The position numbers were made by a program, and so were the translations under genes. A stretch of DNA of 64,000 nt from Mycobacterium numidiamassiliense (GTDB lineage: Bacteria > Actinomycetota > Actinomycetes > Mycobacteriales > Mycobacteriaceae): NCBI RefSeq assembly GCF_900157365.1, contig NZ_FUEZ01000003.1:1550001-1614000 (forward strand), read 5' to 3'. The notes beneath the pieces are model-generated. The model had not been told where the DNA came from. It saw nothing but the letters and a program-made list of their open reading frames with translations, and did no database searches. Positions 8,595 to 18,327 of this stretch are shown in pieces (position 1 is the stretch's first letter; every line of letters begins with the position of its first letter).

Positions 8595-10301
8595 ATGACC
8601 GAACTGACCGATGGCTTCCATCTGGTCGTCGACGCCCTGAAGGCCAACGACGTCGAGACGATCTACGGGATCGTCGGCATCCCGATCACCGACCTGGCCC
8701 GCGTCGCGCAGGCATCCGGAATCCGGTACATCGGCTTCCGGCAAGAGACTTCCGCCGGCAACGCCGCCGCGGCCGCCGGATTCCTCACCGGCCGCCCCGG
8801 CGTGTGCCTGACGACATCGGGGCCCGGATTTCTCAATGGCCTGCCCGCCCTGGCCAACGCCACCACGAACTGCTTTCCGATGATCCAGATTTCCGGCTCG
8901 AGCAATCGAGCGCTGGTCGATCTGCAGCGCGGCGATTACCAGGACCTCGATCAGCTCGACGCCGCAAGGCCTTTCGTGAAGGCGGCGTACCGGATCACCC
9001 GGGTCGAGGACATCGGCCTGGGCATCGCACGCGCCATCCGCACCGCGGTGTCAGGCCGCCCGGGCGGCGTGTACCTCGACATCCCCGGCGCCGTGCTGGG
9101 CCAGGCGATGGAGGCCGCCGCCGGAGCCGACAGCGTGTGGCGGGTCGTCGACCCCGCTCCCCGGCAGTTGCCTGCGCCCGACGCGGTCGAGCGTGCGCTC
9201 GACGTGCTCACCGGGGCACAGCGCCCGCTGATCGTGCTCGGCAAGGGCGCCGCCTACGCACAGGCCGACAAGGCGATTCGGGAGTTCGTGGAGACCACCG
9301 GCATCCCGTTCCTGCCGATGTCGATGGCCAAGGGGCTGCTACCGGATTCACACCCTCAGTCCGCCGCGGCCGCACGCTCGCTGGCGATCGCCCGTGCCGA
9401 TGCGGTGTTACTGGTCGGCGCTCGACTGAATTGGCTTCTGGGCCATGGAGACTCGCCGCAATGGTCGGCCGACGCCAAGTTCGTCCAAGTTGATATCGCG
9501 GCAAGCGAATTCGACAGCAACCAGCCGATCGCCGCACCGCTGGTCGGCGACATCGGCTCGGTGATGGCGGCGCTGTCGCGAGGCCTGGCGAACCGGCCCA
9601 TCTCGGTGCCGGCGGAATGGACCGACGAGCTGGCCGAGCGCAAAGCCCGCAATGACGCGAAGATGCGCGAGCGGTTGGCCGAAAATCCGCATCCGATGCG
9701 GTTTTACAACGCACTGGGCGCGATTCGTGCTGTGCTGCAGGAGAACCCGGACGCCTACGTCGTCAACGAAGGGGCCAACGCGCTGGACCTGGCCCGCAAC
9801 GTCATCGACATGGAGCTACCACGGCACCGGTTGGATACCGGCACCTGGGGCGTGATGGGCATCGGGATGGGCTACGCGATTGCCGCCGCGGTCGAGACCG
9901 GCAAGCCCGTCGTCGCGATCGAGGGCGACAGCGCATTCGGCTTCTCCGGCATGGAGATCGAGACCATCTGCCGCTACCGGCTGCCGGTCACCGTCGTCAT
10001 CCTCAACAACGGCGGGGTTTATCGCGGCGACGAAGCGCCGACCGGAAACGAGCCGGCTCCCACCGTGCTCAACGCCCGGGCGCGTCACGAGCTGCTCGCG
10101 GAAGCGTTCGGCGGCAAGGGATATCACGTCACCACACCGGCCGAAGTGCAGAAGGCGCTGACCGAGGCCCTGGCCTCGGGCGGCCCGTCGATCGTCGACT
10201 GCGAACTCGACCCGGCGGCCGGGGTGGAGAGCGGGCACCTGGCCAGCCTCAACCCGACCAGCGCCGCCACCAAGCAGTCCGCGGTCAGCGCCGATGCGTG
10301 A
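8595..10301 (+). CDS. oxcA: Oxalyl-CoA decarboxylase
   Basis: A 568-residue ThDP-dependent enzyme that converts oxalyl-CoA to formyl-CoA and CO2. The N-terminal YGIVGIPITD is typical of oxalyl-CoA decarboxylase, the catalytic Glu lies in GFRQETSAGN, and the ThDP/Mg motif runs from GDSAFGFSGME to ILNN. Homologue of Rv0118c. The ATG at 8595 (MTELTDGF) is preferred to an in-frame GTG 39 bases upstream because the conserved domain starts directly after it. The gene overlaps the convergent oxyS by 17 bases. With FadD7 supplying oxalyl-CoA, the two would form a CoA-dependent oxalate breakdown route. Confidence 0.92.
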   Translation: MTELTDGFHLVVDALKANDVETIYGIVGIPITDLARVAQASGIRYIGFRQETSAGNAAAAAGFLTGRPGVCLTTSGPGFLNGLPALANATTNCFPMIQISGSSNRALVDLQRGDYQDLDQLDAARPFVKAAYRITRVEDIGLGIARAIRTAVSGRPGGVYLDIPGAVLGQAMEAAAGADSVWRVVDPAPRQLPAPDAVERALDVLTGAQRPLIVLGKGAAYAQADKAIREFVETTGIPFLPMSMAKGLLPDSHPQSAAAARSLAIARADAVLLVGARLNWLLGHGDSPQWSADAKFVQVDIAASEFDSNQPIAAPLVGDIGSVMAALSRGLANRPISVPAEWTDELAERKARNDAKMRERLAENPHPMRFYNALGAIRAVLQENPDAYVVNEGANALDLARNVIDMELPRHRLDTGTWGVMGIGMGYAIAAAVETGKPVVAIEGDSAFGFSGMEIETICRYRLPVTVVILNNGGVYRGDEAPTGNEPAPTVLNARARHELLAEAFGGKGYHVTTPAEVQKALTEALASGGPSIVDCELDPAAGVESGHLASLNPTSAATKQSAVSADA

Positions 10302-11223
10302 TACTCAGTAGCTGGGCGTCGAAGAATTCGTTGAGCCGCAGTTGTTGTGCGGACGCGTTGAGCGCGCGAGCGATCGGCGACCCCGGTCCGGCGGAGTTGG
10401 TGGCCAGCGCGACCTCGGATTTGATCACCGGCTCGACCATTTCGACTACGCGGATATCGGCGTTCAGCCGCGATGCCCACAGCCAGGTGTGGGGAACGAT
10501 GCACGCCCAGTTGCCGGTGGCGGCTTGCGCAAATAGCGATGCGACCGAGTCGGTTTCGACCTGCGGGGCAACGGTGATCGAATAGCCGGCGAAGGCCTCG
10601 TCGATCATCCGGCGGTTGCGCATGTCGGGCGTGAGCAACGCCAGCGGCAACTGTGCGGCGTCCGGCCAGCTCATCGTCGATGCACCTGGCGGCAACATCT
10701 CGGCGGGCGACAGCAGCACGTAGTGCTCCTGGTAAAGCGGGGTCACCTCTAGGTCGTCGGCGTCGTTGGGCGTGGTGTGCACCATCGCGGCGTCCAGCTC
10801 GAACTCGCGCAGGCGGCGATGCAGTTCAGCGGAAGCCAGCCGGGAACGGATCTGCACCTTGGCCAACGGGTGCTCCGAGCAGAACGCCGAGAGCAACAAC
10901 GACACCGTCGTCGATGCGGCGGGAACGGTGCCCAGCCGAAGCGTCCCGGTGATGCCGGACCGCACGGCGTCCACCTCGGCCTTGAAGGCGTCATGCTCGG
11001 CAAGAATCCGCTTGGCCCACACCACCAAACGATCGCCTTCGGGGGTGAGGCCTTCGAAGCTGTGGCCGCGATTGATCAGCGTGACATTGAGCTCGCGTTC
11101 GAGCTTGGCAATCGCGGCCGACAACGCGGGTTGCGACACGTAGCACTTCTCGGCCGCCCGGGCGAAGTGTCGCTCCTGGGCGACCGCGACAAAGTACTCC
11201 AGCTGTCGGAAGAGCACCCGCAC
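10285..11223 (-). CDS. oxyS: LysR-family regulator OxyS
   Basis: A 312-residue LysR-type transcriptional regulator. The N-terminal winged HTH is clear (QLEYFVAVAQERHFARAAEK, then SQPALSAAIAKLERELNVTL), followed by the periplasmic-binding-protein-like effector domain. Homologue of Rv0117, which in M. tuberculosis has been studied in oxidative-stress control of katG. The translation begins at a GTG (MRVLFRQLEYF). It lies downstream of the isochorismatase-like gene on the same strand, 45 bases apart. Its own location beside oxcA makes that gene the most obvious local target, but the sequence does not prove this. Confidence 0.9.
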   Translation of the reverse strand: MRVLFRQLEYFVAVAQERHFARAAEKCYVSQPALSAAIAKLERELNVTLINRGHSFEGLTPEGDRLVVWAKRILAEHDAFKAEVDAVRSGITGTLRLGTVPAASTTVSLLLSAFCSEHPLAKVQIRSRLASAELHRRLREFELDAAMVHTTPNDADDLEVTPLYQEHYVLLSPAEMLPPGASTMSWPDAAQLPLALLTPDMRNRRMIDEAFAGYSITVAPQVETDSVASLFAQAATGNWACIVPHTWLWASRLNADIRVVEMVEPVIKSEVALATNSAGPGSPIARALNASAQQLRLNEFFDAQLLSITHRR

Positions 11224-11268
11224 CTCCTCGGTCTGCGCCGCACCGATGTCGCTGAGGCTAACCCTTCG

Positions 11269-11703
11269 CTATTGCCCCAGCCAATCCAGCGTCTCGGACA
11301 CCTCCGCGACCGTCACACCGATGGCGCGGCATTCGTTGATCCCCCGCTCGTAGGTGCCCGACACCGCATCGGACACCAGCACCACCCGAAAGTCACGTTC
11401 GGAGGCTTCGTAGATCGACGTCCGCGGGCAGTTCGGGAAATTGCAGCCGGCGAAAACCACAGTGCTGCTGGAATTTCCACGCAAGTGTTGCTCAAGTTGG
11501 GTGTCGACGACATGCACGATCGGCAGTCCACGTTGCCGGAAAGCTCTGGCCAACTTTGCGATTCCCGGAATCACCGCGTTCGTACCCGCAACCGCCATCA
11601 CGCCATTGGCGCCAGGGGCATCGAGGAAATCGCGCTGCATGTCGATGAGCAACAACGCCGCCGACTCCGCCAAGGGACGCGTGTAGGGGTCTTCGTGCGC
11701 CAT
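11269..11703 (-). pseudogene. Cysteine hydrolase of isochorismatase fold with internal deletion
   Basis: A 144-residue reading frame starting MAHEDPYTRP. It contains the first catalytic Asp (LLIDMQRDF) and the Cys nucleophile region (VFAGCNFPNCPRTS). Family members I recall run to about 190-220 residues and have, after HVV, a stretch of about 75 residues carrying the catalytic Lys (in a YKPRWGAFY-like segment) before LEQHLR. Here HVV is followed directly by DTQLEQHLRG, so that stretch is missing while the frame stays open. Without the Lys the Asp-Lys-Cys triad is incomplete, so I call it a probable pseudogene. It may still give a folded but inactive protein. Upstream of oxyS on the same strand. 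Confidence 0.6.
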
Positions 11704-11865
11704 GCCCGCTCTCTCACCGAGGCCCGCCCGCGATGAATTCGAACTCAACCGGAGACCGGATCGTTATCGCAAACAGCGGGGTGCCGTGTTTGCTAAAACC
11801 CGTAATAGTTAGACAACCAGTAGAATATCGTTGTGTTGATCGCACCATCTCGGAGGGCGGACGCT

Positions 11866-12633
11866 ATGCGTCGAGGGGTTCGTTATCTATTTGTTATGGT
11901 CGCGATCACGGCTATGGGCTTGATCGGATCCAGCGTCGCCTCGCCTGCGCCAAGTCACGCCGCCATCCCCTCACCTCAGCCGGCTCCCGGTGTTGCCGCG
12001 ATTTTGCCCGCCGACGGCGCTGTCGTCGGCGTTGCACACCCGGTTGTCGTGACGTTCACCGCGCCGGTGATCGACCGCGCCGCCGCCGAACGCGGCATCC
12101 GGGTCAGCTCGCCCAGCAACACCTCCGGCCACTTCGAATGGCCCGAGAACAATGTCGTGCAGTGGGTGCCCAATCAGTATTGGCCCGCCCACACCCACGT
12201 CTCGGTCGGCGTCCAGGAGCTGACCACCGGCTTCGACACCGGTGACCAGTTCCTCGGTGTCGCCAGCATCTCCGGCCACACCTTCACCGCGAGCCGAAAC
12301 GGCGAAGTGCTGCGGACCATGCCGGCGTCGATGGGCAAACCGAGCCGCCCGACGCCGATCGGCAACTTCACCGCGCTGGAGAAACAGCGCAGCGTGGTGA
12401 TGGATTCGCGGACCATCGGCATTCCGCTGAGTTCGCCCGAGGGATACAAGATCACCGCGCAGTACGCCGTACGGGTCACCTGGAGCGGCGTGTACGTCCA
12501 CTCCGCCCCGTGGTCGGTCGACGAACAGGGCCACTCCAACGTCAGCCACGGCTGCGTCAACCTGAGCCCCGACAACGCCGCGTGGTACTTCAACAACGTC
12601 AACGTCGGCGACCCCATCCAGGTCGTGGCCTGA
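11866..12633 (+). CDS. ldtA: L,D-transpeptidase LdtA (LdtMt1 type)
   Basis: A 255-residue exported enzyme that forms 3-3 cross-links in peptidoglycan. It has a signal sequence (residues 1-33, core YLFVMVAITAMGLIGSSVA), an Ig-like domain (about 40-130) and a YkuD catalytic domain with HSAPWS and the active-site SHGCVNLSPDNAAWYF. Homologue of Rv0116c; about 80 percent of visible residues match the version I remember. The ATG at 11866 has GGAGGG six bases upstream. A TAGAAT hexamer at 11821 could be the -10 element, but no convincing -35 was found. The neighbouring oxyS/oxcA order is the same as in M. tuberculosis. Confidence 0.93.
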   Translation: MRRGVRYLFVMVAITAMGLIGSSVASPAPSHAAIPSPQPAPGVAAILPADGAVVGVAHPVVVTFTAPVIDRAAAERGIRVSSPSNTSGHFEWPENNVVQWVPNQYWPAHTHVSVGVQELTTGFDTGDQFLGVASISGHTFTASRNGEVLRTMPASMGKPSRPTPIGNFTALEKQRSVVMDSRTIGIPLSSPEGYKITAQYAVRVTWSGVYVHSAPWSVDEQGHSNVSHGCVNLSPDNAAWYFNNVNVGDPIQVVA

Positions 12634-12676
12634 CAATCGCCGTTGTCCCGGCACTGCCGGGGTTCTGACGTGCATG

Positions 12677-12708
12677 CCATCGCCGCACGCCGCGGCCCGC
12701 GGCGATGG
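12677..12708 (+). terminator. Hairpin after ldtA
   Basis: CCATCGCCG and CGGCGATGG form a perfect 9-base stem 44 bases after the ldtA stop, with a GC-rich palindromic core (GCCGCGGC). A smaller CCCGGCA/TGCCGGG hairpin lies just before it. No U-tract follows, as is usual in mycobacteria. Confidence 0.5.
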
Positions 12709-12794
12709 TGTGGCGACGGTCACACACCGCCGGTGGAAGACTCGTACCGGGTGGCGGGTTTCGCCTAGGGAGTCACCCGAACGAGAGGCCGGAC

Positions 12795-15700
12795 ATGACT
12801 GGTGTTGCGAAACTCAGCGACGACGCTCTTGCCCATCTCAGCCAGACGCCACGCGAGCGCGCTGCTGAACGGATCCGCCGGCTCGACGCCGACGACGAGC
12901 AATTCCGCAACGCCAAACCGGACCTGTCCCTGCAAGCCGCGGCGCGCCAGCCCGGTCTGCGGCTTCCGCAGATCCTCGAGACGTTCGTCGAGGGCTACGC
13001 AGATCGTCCCGCGCTCGGCTGGCGGGCGCGGCAGCTGACGACCGACCCGGCGACCGGCCGCACCACCGCGCAGTTGCTGCCCCGATTCGACACCATCACC
13101 TATCGCGAGCTGTGGGCCAACGTCCGTGCCGTCGCCACCGCGTTGCGCCACGACGAAGCCAACCCGGTGCAGCCCGGTGACTTCGTCGCCACCCTGGGTT
13201 TCGCGAGCGCCGAGTACCTGACCATCGATCTGGTCTCCGCCTACCTCGGCCTGGTTGTGGTGCCCCTGCAGCACAACGCCGCGGCCTCCCGCCTGCGGCC
13301 GATCATCGCCGAGGTTGAGCCCCGGGTAATCGCCACGGGCGCAGGCTATCTCGACCTTGCCATCGACGCGGCCCTCGAGAGCACGACGTTGCGGCGCCTC
13401 GTGATCTTCGATTACCAACCCGAGGTCGACGACCATCGCGAGAGCGTGGAGCGTGCTCGGAGGAAGCTGGCCGACGCCGGCTTGGCGGTGAGCATCGAGA
13501 CGTTCGACGAGTTGGCGGAGCGCGGGCGCGCTTTGCCGGCCGAGCCGGCCTACACCGCCGAGACTGACCAGCGACTGGCGATGATCCTCTACACCTCGGG
13601 CAGCACCGGATTGCCCAAGGGCGCCATGTACACCGAGCGGATGATCTCCGAAATCTGGACAGTGGAACTGCAGCCCGATTTCGCCGACATTCCGGTGTTC
13701 AACGTGAATTTCATGCCGTTGAACCACGTCGGCGGCCGGATAGCCCTGTCGTCGTCCTTCCAGGCGGGCGGCACCAGCTACTTCGTGCCGGAAAGCGACC
13801 TGTCCACCCTGTTCGACGACTGGAATCTGGTGCGCCCCACCCAGATGGGCATGGTGCCGCGGATCGCCGAGATGCTCTACCAGCGCTACCAGAGCGCCGC
13901 CGACCGGCTGGCGTTCGAGGGCGCCAGCCCAGCAGAAGCGGACGCGGAAGCCAGGACCGAACTGCGCGAACACATCCTCGGTGGGCGCATCATCACCAGC
14001 TTCTCCAGCACGGCACCCCTGGCGACCGAGATGAAAAACTTCATCGAGGGCTGCCTCGACGTCCACGTATTCGACGGCTATGGCCTGACCGAGCTGCTGA
14101 TGGTCACCAAAGACGGCTTCATCTCCCGGCCGCCCGTCATCGACTACAAGTTGGTCGACGTTCCCGAGCTGGGATATTTCCTGACAGACAAGCCCTATCC
14201 GCGCGGCGAGCTACTTGTGAAGTCCGCGACGGCATTTCGCGGGTATTTCAAACGCCCCGACGTCACCGCCAACGCCTTCGATCCGGAAGGCTACTACCGC
14301 ACCGGTGACGTGATGGCCGAGCTGGGGCCGGATCACCTGGCTTACGTCGACCGGCGAAACAACGTGCTGAAGCTGGCTCAGGGCGAGTTCGTCGCCGTCG
14401 CGCAACTGGAGGCCGTCTTCTCCAGCGCGGCCCTGGTCCGTCAGGTCTTCGTGTACGGCAACAGCGAGCGACCGTACCTGTTGGCCGTCGTCGTCCCGAC
14501 CGACGAGGCGTTGGCCAGGTTCGCCGGCGACGGTGCCGGTCTCAAAGCGGCGCTGAGCGAATCGCTGCGGCAGACGGCCAAACAAGCCGAGCTGCAGTCC
14601 TACGAGATTCCCGCGGACTTCCTGGTCGAGACACAGCCGTTCAGCGAGAGCAACGGCCTGCTGTCGGGTGTGGGTAAACTGTTGCGGCCCAAGCTCAAAG
14701 AGCACTATGTCGAACGACTCGAAGAGCTCTACACCGAACTCGCCGCTACCCGCACGGCCGAACTTCGCACGCTGCGAGAGGGCGCGGCGGACCGACCGGT
14801 CATCGACACGCTGACCCGCGCCGCGGAGTCGCTACTGGGCTTGGCCGGTGGCCCGCCGCAACCGGACGCACAGTTCCTCGATCTCGGCGGCGACTCGCTG
14901 TCCGCGTTGACCTTCTCCAACCTGTTGCACGACCTTTTCGGCGTCGAGGTGCCGGTGGGGCAGATCATCAGCCCGACGTCGAATCTGCGCCAGATCGCTG
15001 ATTATGTTGAGGGAGAGCGTCATTCCGGGTCCAAGCGACCGACCTTCTCCACCGTGCACGGACGCGGGGCCACCGAGGTCCGCGCCGCCGACCTGACGCT
15101 GGACAAGTTCATCGGCGCCGCGACCCTTGCCGCGGCCCCCGCGCTGCCGCGCGCCACCGGTACGCCGCACACGGTCCTGCTGACCGGCGCCAACGGCTAC
15201 CTGGGACGGTTCCTGGCGCTGGAGTGGCTGCAACGCCTGGCGAAGACCGGCGGCAAGCTCGTCACGATCGTGCGTGGCACCGACCCCGCGGCTGCCGCCC
15301 GGCGACTCGAGGACGTTTTCGACAGCGGGGATCCGGAACTGCTCGCACAGTTCCGCAGCTTGGCCGCCGACCACCTCGAGGTCGTCGTCGGCGACATCGG
15401 CGAGCCCAATCTTGGCCTGGACCAAGCGGCGTGGGACTCGCTGGCGCAGCGGGTGGACCTCATCGTGCATCCGGCGGCCCTGGTCAACCACGTCCTGCCG
15501 TACGACCAGCTGTTCGGCCCCAACGTCGTTGGCACCGCCGAGCTGATCCGGCTGGCGATCACCACCCGCATCAAGCCGGTCACCTACCTGTCGACTGTCT
15601 CGGTGGCCGAGTCGGTCGACCCCGCCAAGTTCATCGAAGACGGTGACATCCGCACGGTCAGCCCGGTGCGTCCGGTCGACGACAGCTACGCCAACGGGTA

Positions 15701-16376
15701 CGGCAACAGCAAGTGGGGCGGCGAGGTGCTGCTGCGCGAAGCACACGACCTGTGCGGCCTGCCGGTCGCGGTATTCCGCTCCGACCTGATCCTCGCCCAC
15801 AGCCGGTACGCGGGCCAGGTGAATGTGCCAGATATGTTCACCCGGTTGATATTCAGCCTGCTGGTCACGGGTGTTGCGCCGTTCTCCTTCTACGAGACCG
15901 ACGCCCAGGGTCGGCGCGCGCGGGCGCACTACGACGGCTTGCCGGCGGACTTCGTGGCCGAGACGGTCACCACGCTGGGCACGCAAATGGCCACGGCGGC
16001 AGAGGGTTCGGCGACCTATCGGTCCTACGACCTGATGAACCCCCACAACGACGGCATCTCCCTGGATGTGTTCGTGGACTGGCTGAACGAGGCTGGGCAC
16101 ACCATCGCGCGCATCGACGACTACGACGAGTGGCTGGGCCGTTTCGAAACCGCCCTTCGCGCGCTACCGGACAAACAGCGTCAGAATTCGGTGCTACCCC
16201 TGCTGCACGCCTACCGACGGCCACAGAAGCCGCTGCTCGGTGCGCCCGCTCCGACGGATGTCTTGCGTGCGGCGGTGCAGGCAGCGAAAATCGGTGCGGA
16301 CAAAGACATTCCACACCTGTCGGCACCCTTGATCGATAAGTACTTCTCGGATCTGCGGCTGCTGGGTCTGGTCTGA
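12795..16376 (+). CDS. car: Carboxylic acid reductase (FadD9-type)
   Basis: A 1193-residue three-domain enzyme that reduces free carboxylic acids to aldehydes with ATP and NADPH. The adenylation domain has [17 protein letters not shown] (about 265), [11 protein letters not shown] and [13 protein letters not shown]. The carrier domain carries the phosphopantetheine serine in [13 protein letters not shown] (about 700). The reductase domain begins [18 protein letters not shown] (about 795) and has the catalytic Tyr/Lys in [14 protein letters not shown]. Length and order match Nocardia and mycobacterial CARs. The ATG at 12795 was chosen over an upstream frame because the N-terminal extension is not conserved. 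It needs a phosphopantetheinyl transferase, which is not in this window. The likely substrate is unknown. Confidence 0.93.
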   Translation: MTGVAKLSDDALAHLSQTPRERAAERIRRLDADDEQFRNAKPDLSLQAAARQPGLRLPQILETFVEGYADRPALGWRARQLTTDPATGRTTAQLLPRFDTITYRELWANVRAVATALRHDEANPVQPGDFVATLGFASAEYLTIDLVSAYLGLVVVPLQHNAAASRLRPIIAEVEPRVIATGAGYLDLAIDAALESTTLRRLVIFDYQPEVDDHRESVERARRKLADAGLAVSIETFDELAERGRALPAEPAYTAETDQRLAMILYTSGSTGLPKGAMYTERMISEIWTVELQPDFADIPVFNVNFMPLNHVGGRIALSSSFQAGGTSYFVPESDLSTLFDDWNLVRPTQMGMVPRIAEMLYQRYQSAADRLAFEGASPAEADAEARTELREHILGGRIITSFSSTAPLATEMKNFIEGCLDVHVFDGYGLTELLMVTKDGFISRPPVIDYKLVDVPELGYFLTDKPYPRGELLVKSATAFRGYFKRPDVTANAFDPEGYYRTGDVMAELGPDHLAYVDRRNNVLKLAQGEFVAVAQLEAVFSSAALVRQVFVYGNSERPYLLAVVVPTDEALARFAGDGAGLKAALSESLRQTAKQAELQSYEIPADFLVETQPFSESNGLLSGVGKLLRPKLKEHYVERLEELYTELAATRTAELRTLREGAADRPVIDTLTRAAESLLGLAGGPPQPDAQFLDLGGDSLSALTFSNLLHDLFGVEVPVGQIISPTSNLRQIADYVEGERHSGSKRPTFSTVHGRGATEVRAADLTLDKFIGAATLAAAPALPRATGTPHTVLLTGANGYLGRFLALEWLQRLAKTGGKLVTIVRGTDPAAAARRLEDVFDSGDPELLAQFRSLAADHLEVVVGDIGEPNLGLDQAAWDSLAQRVDLIVHPAALVNHVLPYDQLFGPNVVGTAELIRLAITTRIKPVTYLSTVSVAESVDPAKFIEDGDIRTVSPVRPVDDSYANGYGNSKWGGEVLLREAHDLCGLPVAVFRSDLILAHSRYAGQVNVPDMFTRLIFSLLVTGVAPFSFYETDAQGRRARAHYDGLPADFVAETVTTLGTQMATAAEGSATYRSYDLMNPHNDGISLDVFVDWLNEAGHTIARIDDYDEWLGRFETALRALPDKQRQNSVLPLLHAYRRPQKPLLGAPAPTDVLRAAVQAAKIGADKDIPHLSAPLIDKYFSDLRLLGLV

Positions 16377-16388
16377 TCGGCGGGCTGG

Positions 16389-17000
16389 CTAGTGCAACCC
16401 GTTCTTGATCGCGATGTCCTGCTTGCGGCCGACCTCAGCAGCGATGCCGGGATCGATCGGGTCGGTGGGAGCGCTGTCGAATTCCAGGTCGACCAGCGCC
16501 TTGCCCTCGGTGAACAGCAACACCGTCACCGCTTGGGAATTGTCCGGCGACGTGCCGGAAATCATTGTCCCGTCGGCGGAGACGTCGATCGGCTGCCAAG
16601 TACCGTTGACCTTGCCCGCGAAATTCGTCTTGGTGTTGTCCAGGCCGGTGGCCGCGGTCGCGGGGTCGGCCTCGATCTGGATGCTGTCGCCGATCCGCCG
16701 GCTCTTGTCGGCGTTGACGAACAATTGCGCGACGCCGACCGCGTTGTTGGGGTTCAGCACGGGTTGCTGTGGTGCCGTGAAGTCTCCGCCGATGTCACTC
16801 GCCTTGATCAGCAACCCGCTGTAGTCGGTGGGCTGCCCCGATGACGGGTTCGTCACCGCGGCCGACACGGCACTCGACGAGGTCCCCGCGGGCGACGCGG
16901 TCTTGCTCTTGTGACCACAACCGACAACAGTCGCGGCGCCGACCACAATGGCGACGACCGCGCAGCCGGCAACCGATATCCGGGCGATATGCATGGGCAT
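16389..17000 (-). CDS. Putative lipoprotein of unknown function
   Basis: A 203-residue secreted protein. Residues 1-28 look like a lipoprotein signal peptide: a hydrophobic run (VAGCAVVAIVVGAATVV) ending in VVGC, with the Cys as likely lipid site; the lipobox is not perfect. A Ser/Thr/Ala-rich linker follows, then a compact domain containing YSGLLIKASDIGGDFTAPQQ and an acidic C-terminus. I do not recognise the family with confidence; it resembles several mycobacterial lipoproteins with a DIGG motif. It is convergent with the car gene (12 bases apart) and divergent from the quinone oxidoreductase gene. Confidence 0.75.
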   Translation of the reverse strand: MPMHIARISVAGCAVVAIVVGAATVVGCGHKSKTASPAGTSSSAVSAAVTNPSSGQPTDYSGLLIKASDIGGDFTAPQQPVLNPNNAVGVAQLFVNADKSRRIGDSIQIEADPATAATGLDNTKTNFAGKVNGTWQPIDVSADGTMISGTSPDNSQAVTVLLFTEGKALVDLEFDSAPTDPIDPGIAAEVGRKQDIAIKNGLH

Positions 17001-17135
17001 TCCTTACACGCGGCGGGACAAGACCAGCGCATACGAACATACGCGTTCGGACGTGCCGGGATTCTCTGGCCGCGCTAGCTGCGCTGGTGTGCGGCGTGAA
17101 CAACGAGGTGTGATGCACAGGGAAAGGAGATCGAG

Positions 17136-18071
17136 ATGACGGCACGCGCGGTGCGGTTCGACCGATACGGAGACCGGGATGTCTTGTATGTGGCAGACAT
17201 CGACATGCCCGCTCCCGGCCCGGGCGAGGTGGTGGTCGAGGTTCGGGCCGCCGGGATCAACCCGGGGGAAGCGGCCATCCGCTCGGGGGCCTTGCACGAC
17301 ATGTTTCCCGCCACGTTCCCGTCCGGCGAAGGCAGCGACCTGGCCGGCGTCGTCACGGCGGTGGGGCCCGGGGTCGGCGAATTCGCGGTCGGTGACGAGG
17401 TGTTGGGGTTCAGTTTCCAGCGCTCCAGCCATGCCACCCACGCCGTGGTCCCGGTCAACCAACTGATCCGCAAACCTCCCCAATTGAGTTGGGAGGTGGC
17501 GGGTTCGCTGTACGTGGTGGGTGTGACCGCGTACGCCGCGGTGCGCGCGGTCGACCCGCAGCCGGGCGAGACGGTCGCGGTGTCGGCGGCGGCGGGCGGG
17601 GTCGGCGGCATTGTCGTGCAACTACTCGTGCTGCGCAAAGCCCGCGTGCTGGGCATCGCTGGACCGGGTAACGCCGAGTGGCTACACGCCCATGGCGTGA
17701 CCCCGGTCGCCTACGGGGACGGACTGGCCGACCGGTTGCGCGAGGCGGCGCCGGACGGAATCGACGCGTTCATCGACCTGTTCGGTCCCGACTATGTGCA
17801 GCTGGCCGTGGATCTCGGTGTCTTACCGGAGCGGATCGACACCATCATCGCGTTCCAGAAGGCGGTGGAAGTCGGCGCCAAGACCGAAGGCAGCAGCGAA
17901 GCGTCCACACCGGAAGTGCTCACCGAAATCGCCGACCTGATCGCTACTGGCGCGATCGAATTCGACGTCGCGGCAACCTATCCCCTGGATCGGGTCGCCG
18001 ACGCCTACGCCGAACTCGAGAAGCGGCATACCCACGGCAAAATCGTTCTGCTGCCGGGTGATTCACATTAG
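17136..18071 (+). CDS. NADP-dependent quinone oxidoreductase (MDR family)
   Basis: A 311-residue zinc-free medium-chain dehydrogenase/reductase of the zeta-crystallin type. Visible features are the N-terminal GroES-like domain (MTARAVRFDRYGDRDVL, AAGINPGEAAIRSG), the SGEGSDLAGVV segment and a nucleotide-binding AAAGGVGGIVVQL motif. Zinc-ligand cysteines are absent, as expected for this subgroup. It probably reduces quinones or enones with NADPH; the physiological substrate is unknown. The start has a GGAAAGGAG ribosome site. It is divergent from the lipoprotein gene, with a 135-base gap that holds no other gene. Confidence 0.88.
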   Translation: MTARAVRFDRYGDRDVLYVADIDMPAPGPGEVVVEVRAAGINPGEAAIRSGALHDMFPATFPSGEGSDLAGVVTAVGPGVGEFAVGDEVLGFSFQRSSHATHAVVPVNQLIRKPPQLSWEVAGSLYVVGVTAYAAVRAVDPQPGETVAVSAAAGGVGGIVVQLLVLRKARVLGIAGPGNAEWLHAHGVTPVAYGDGLADRLREAAPDGIDAFIDLFGPDYVQLAVDLGVLPERIDTIIAFQKAVEVGAKTEGSSEASTPEVLTEIADLIATGAIEFDVAATYPLDRVADAYAELEKRHTHGKIVLLPGDSH

Positions 18072-18291
18072 GCCCGCGGGCCCCGCAATGACGACATCGT
18101 CTGCCGCACGGTGGTTACCCATGGGACCCAGCTCGGCGCGGTCGTTGCCGAGCAGAACCATGAAGACCGTCGCCGACGGCAGCAGGACACCAGCCAGCGC
18201 CTGCACGCCCTAGGTCGCCAGGCCCAGGATGTGGTCCGAGCTGAAAGCCACCCCGCCGACACCGCGAGCAGGACGGCGTATCCGCCGTAGA
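18072..18291 (-). pseudogene. Remnant of an NRAMP-type metal transporter
   Basis: No intact gene fits the 256-base gap between two rightward genes. Read on the minus strand, one frame gives AFSSDHILGLAT, a stop, then GVQALAGVLLPSATVFMVLL and GNDRAELGP. This resembles the late transmembrane segment of NRAMP (SLC11/MntH-like) transporters, where GVQxLAGxLLPSATVFLLLLCND is typical. The interruption is a TAG where a CAG (Gln) would be expected, and no start or remaining domains are present. It reads as the decayed 3-prime end of a lost transporter gene. The family assignment rests on one short segment. Confidence 0.45.
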
Positions 18292-18327
18292 AGAGCGAGG
18301 CTATCTTGGCGGCCTATCCTCGACCGT

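Noticed and set aside
11733..12245. Frame overlapping the ldtA start
   Set aside because: Contains no recognisable domain and overlaps the well-supported transpeptidase.
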